From an uncultured Rhodospirillales bacterium (GTDB taxonomy: Bacteria > Pseudomonadota > Alphaproteobacteria > Acetobacterales > Acetobacteraceae): a stretch of 5,484 nucleotides of DNA. This document shows, in pieces, positions 5,479 through 5,484 of this stretch. Each line of letters begins with the position of its first letter. Position 1 is the stretch's first letter. Location: the NCBI GenBank assembly GCA_903928045.1, contig CAIYPH010000528.1, positions 1-5,484 on the forward strand, in the 5' to 3' direction. The notes under the pieces were generated by a model. That model saw only the letters and a program-made list of their open reading frames with translations. It did not search any database and had not been told where the DNA came from. The position numbers and the translations under genes are program-made.

Positions 5479-5484
5479 AAAAAA

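Noticed and set aside
3702..5480. 592-codon open frame on the minus strand opposite the binding protein and part of the SnoaL-like gene
   Set aside because: It is antisense to two genes with clear family motifs, has low-complexity Gly/Ala/Glu/Val-rich translation with no recognisable domain, and starts inside the AT-rich palindrome. Long antisense frames are expected in GC-rich DNA with few stop codons.
1..5484. Defence system, prophage, insertion sequence, CRISPR array, tRNA or rRNA
   Set aside because: I saw no repeat-spacer pattern, transposase or integrase motif, terminal inverted repeats of an element or RNA-gene signature. All large genes belong to metabolic or transport families.

Overview
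The window is very GC-rich, with strong G/C preference at third codon positions, dense coding and short Shine-Dalgarno-led junctions. This fits a high-GC proteobacterium. The gene families (SMP-30 lactonase, classical SDR, SnoaL-like protein, family 5 solute-binding protein) and the AT-rich palindromes built on TTCTTT.../...AAAGAA suggest an alphaproteobacterium, possibly Acetobacteraceae (Roseomonas/Rhodopila-like). That placement rests on general recollection, not on a search.

Layout: positions 1-1316 (minus strand) hold the first 438 codons of a flavin-dependent monooxygenase with an extra N-terminal NTF2/SnoaL-like domain; its C-terminus lies off the left edge. A 200-bp divergent intergenic region (1317-1516) follows, with a G-run cluster, a 10-bp palindrome and a 22-bp AT-rich palindrome. 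Four plus-strand genes then run in one direction: an SMP-30/gluconolactonase-family lactonase (1517-2413), a 189-bp spacer with a strong imperfect hairpin (2463-2506), a classical SDR dehydrogenase (2603-3490), a SnoaL-like small protein (3493-3936) and a secreted family 5 ABC-transporter solute-binding protein (3933-5450). The last three are tightly packed: a 2-bp gap, then a 4-bp GTGA overlap. An AT-rich palindrome starts just after the last stop codon and is cut by the window end.

Working together (inference): this looks like a small catabolic locus with its own uptake protein. The solute-binding protein would capture a substrate in the periplasm. The SDR could oxidise an alcohol to a ketone, the flavoprotein could insert oxygen (as type II FMOs with Baeyer-Villiger activity can), and the SMP-30 enzyme could hydrolyse the resulting lactone. 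The SnoaL-like protein could supply an isomerase, dehydratase or hydrolase step. The substrate cannot be read from the sequence. Each gene belongs to a known family; the less ordinary points are the combination, the repeated NTF2-like fold and the structured intergenic DNA. I found no RNA genes, insertion sequences, CRISPR arrays or phage genes.
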